In this document: positions 5,266-5,672 of the stretch, in pieces
How positions within the stretch are numbered: the stretch's first letter is position 1
Layout: every line of letters starts with the position of its first letter
Assembly: GCA_003519685.1 (NCBI GenBank)
Contig: DOWG01000038.1
Location: 10,868-16,539 of the forward strand
DNA length: 5,672 nt
Reading direction: 5' to 3'
DNA from: Lachnospiraceae bacterium
Lineage (GTDB): Bacteria; Bacillota; Clostridia; Lachnospirales; Lachnospiraceae
Made by a program: the position numbers and the translations under genes
The notes under the pieces: model-generated
The model's database searches: none
What the model saw: the letters and a program-made list of their open reading frames with translations, nothing else
Told to the model about the DNA's origin: nothing

Positions 5266-5672
5266 ATGAAAAAAGGGATTATTATTACAATGTGTCTGCT
5301 GTTATTATCGGCCGGTGTTCCGGTATATACAGATGCCAAAGCTTTAGACCGGCAGGAGACAGGAGAAGTTACTCCCTGCTATACATACCTTTCAAGTGTA
5401 CTTGCTTCTATTTCCATTGAGAAAGGTTATGCCAAATGCACCGGAAACCTTATGTTATTTGCAAGCTATACTTCTTCCATCACTCTTACATTGCAGCGGT
5501 CAAAAGATGGTGTCAATTGGAGCAATGTAAAGTCATGGTCACAGGATTTTACAGGTAGTGGCAGCCATAGTCTGGAGGATGGATACTATGTGAATTCTGG
5601 GTATATATACCGAGTCAAGAATGTTTCCAAGGTCAAGAATGGAAGCACGGTTTTGGAAACTGCTACGGTTTA
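5266..5672 (+). CDS. Small secreted beta-rich protein, truncated by the window edge
   Basis: Open reading frame of at least 135 codons running off the right edge. ATG 5266 is preceded by AGGAGGGG at 5248-5255, an excellent ribosome binding site 10 nt away. The N-terminus MKKGIIITMCLLLLSAGVPV is a typical Sec signal peptide; AKA at 24-26 offers a signal peptidase I site, with no lipobox cysteine placed for lipidation. The mature part shows alternating beta-like stretches (SSITLTLQRSKDGVNWSNVK, GYYVNSGYIYRVKNVSKV) and two cysteines, C38 and C58, that could form a disulfide. The pattern (TLQ-S-DG-NW-VKSW, GYIYRV) recalls small secreted Clostridia proteins of the DUF6147 type; this is recalled, not searched. 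Lying after a sigma/anti-sigma pair in the same direction, it may be a sigma target or operon member. Molecular function unknown. Confidence 0.82.
   Translation, partial: MKKGIIITMCLLLLSAGVPVYTDAKALDRQETGEVTPCYTYLSSVLASISIEKGYAKCTGNLMLFASYTSSITLTLQRSKDGVNWSNVKSWSQDFTGSGSHSLEDGYYVNSGYIYRVKNVSKVKNGSTVLETATV

Noticed and set aside
5061..5339. Minus-strand ORF of 92 codons
   Set aside because: It overlaps the end of the anti-sigma gene and the signal peptide of the next gene, and shows no supporting signals.

Overview
The window looks like a chromosomal stretch from a low-GC Firmicute, most likely a Clostridia or Lachnospiraceae-type gut bacterium. The grounds are the A+T-rich codon use, strong AGGAGG-type ribosome binding sites, a LytTR/AgrC-like two-component pair, an ECF sigma factor beginning MLLILAAIEDE, and a membrane partner with a DUF4367-like C-terminus. 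The genus is an inference from gene families and cannot be fixed from the sequence alone.

Left part (1-1211, minus strand): a decayed mobile element with two genes. A tyrosine recombinase/integrase is followed, with an 11-nt overlap, by an IS91-family HUH transposase that runs off the left edge. Both are broken. The integrase has lost its central catalytic section. The transposase has an internal deletion with frameshift near 401-405 and an apparent 1-bp deletion near 93-96. Their conserved motifs can be read only by switching frames.

Spacer (1212-1602): about 390 bp between divergently oriented units. It holds three perfect 8-bp inverted repeats and a weak promoter. It also holds a 26-codon ORF whose C-terminal half (HAACVIWFNEILEMDG) resembles the thiolactone region of AgrD-type autoinducer precursors. 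That ORF is the most speculative and most interesting item here.

Middle (1603-3643, plus strand): a LytTR response regulator and an AgrC-like polytopic histidine kinase, separated by one base, so clearly one transcription unit. No agrB peptidase gene is present in the window.

Right part (3732-5672, plus strand): an ECF sigma factor, a single-pass membrane protein that is probably its anti-sigma factor, and the start of a gene for a small secreted beta-rich protein cut by the right edge. A plausible housekeeping-type promoter overlaps the kinase stop codon and could drive the sigma operon separately. The likely logic is two adjacent envelope-facing signalling modules: a peptide-type quorum/bacteriocin-type sensor and an ECF sigma/anti-sigma pair, with the secreted protein as a possible output. 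The functional link between the two modules is inferred only from adjacency.
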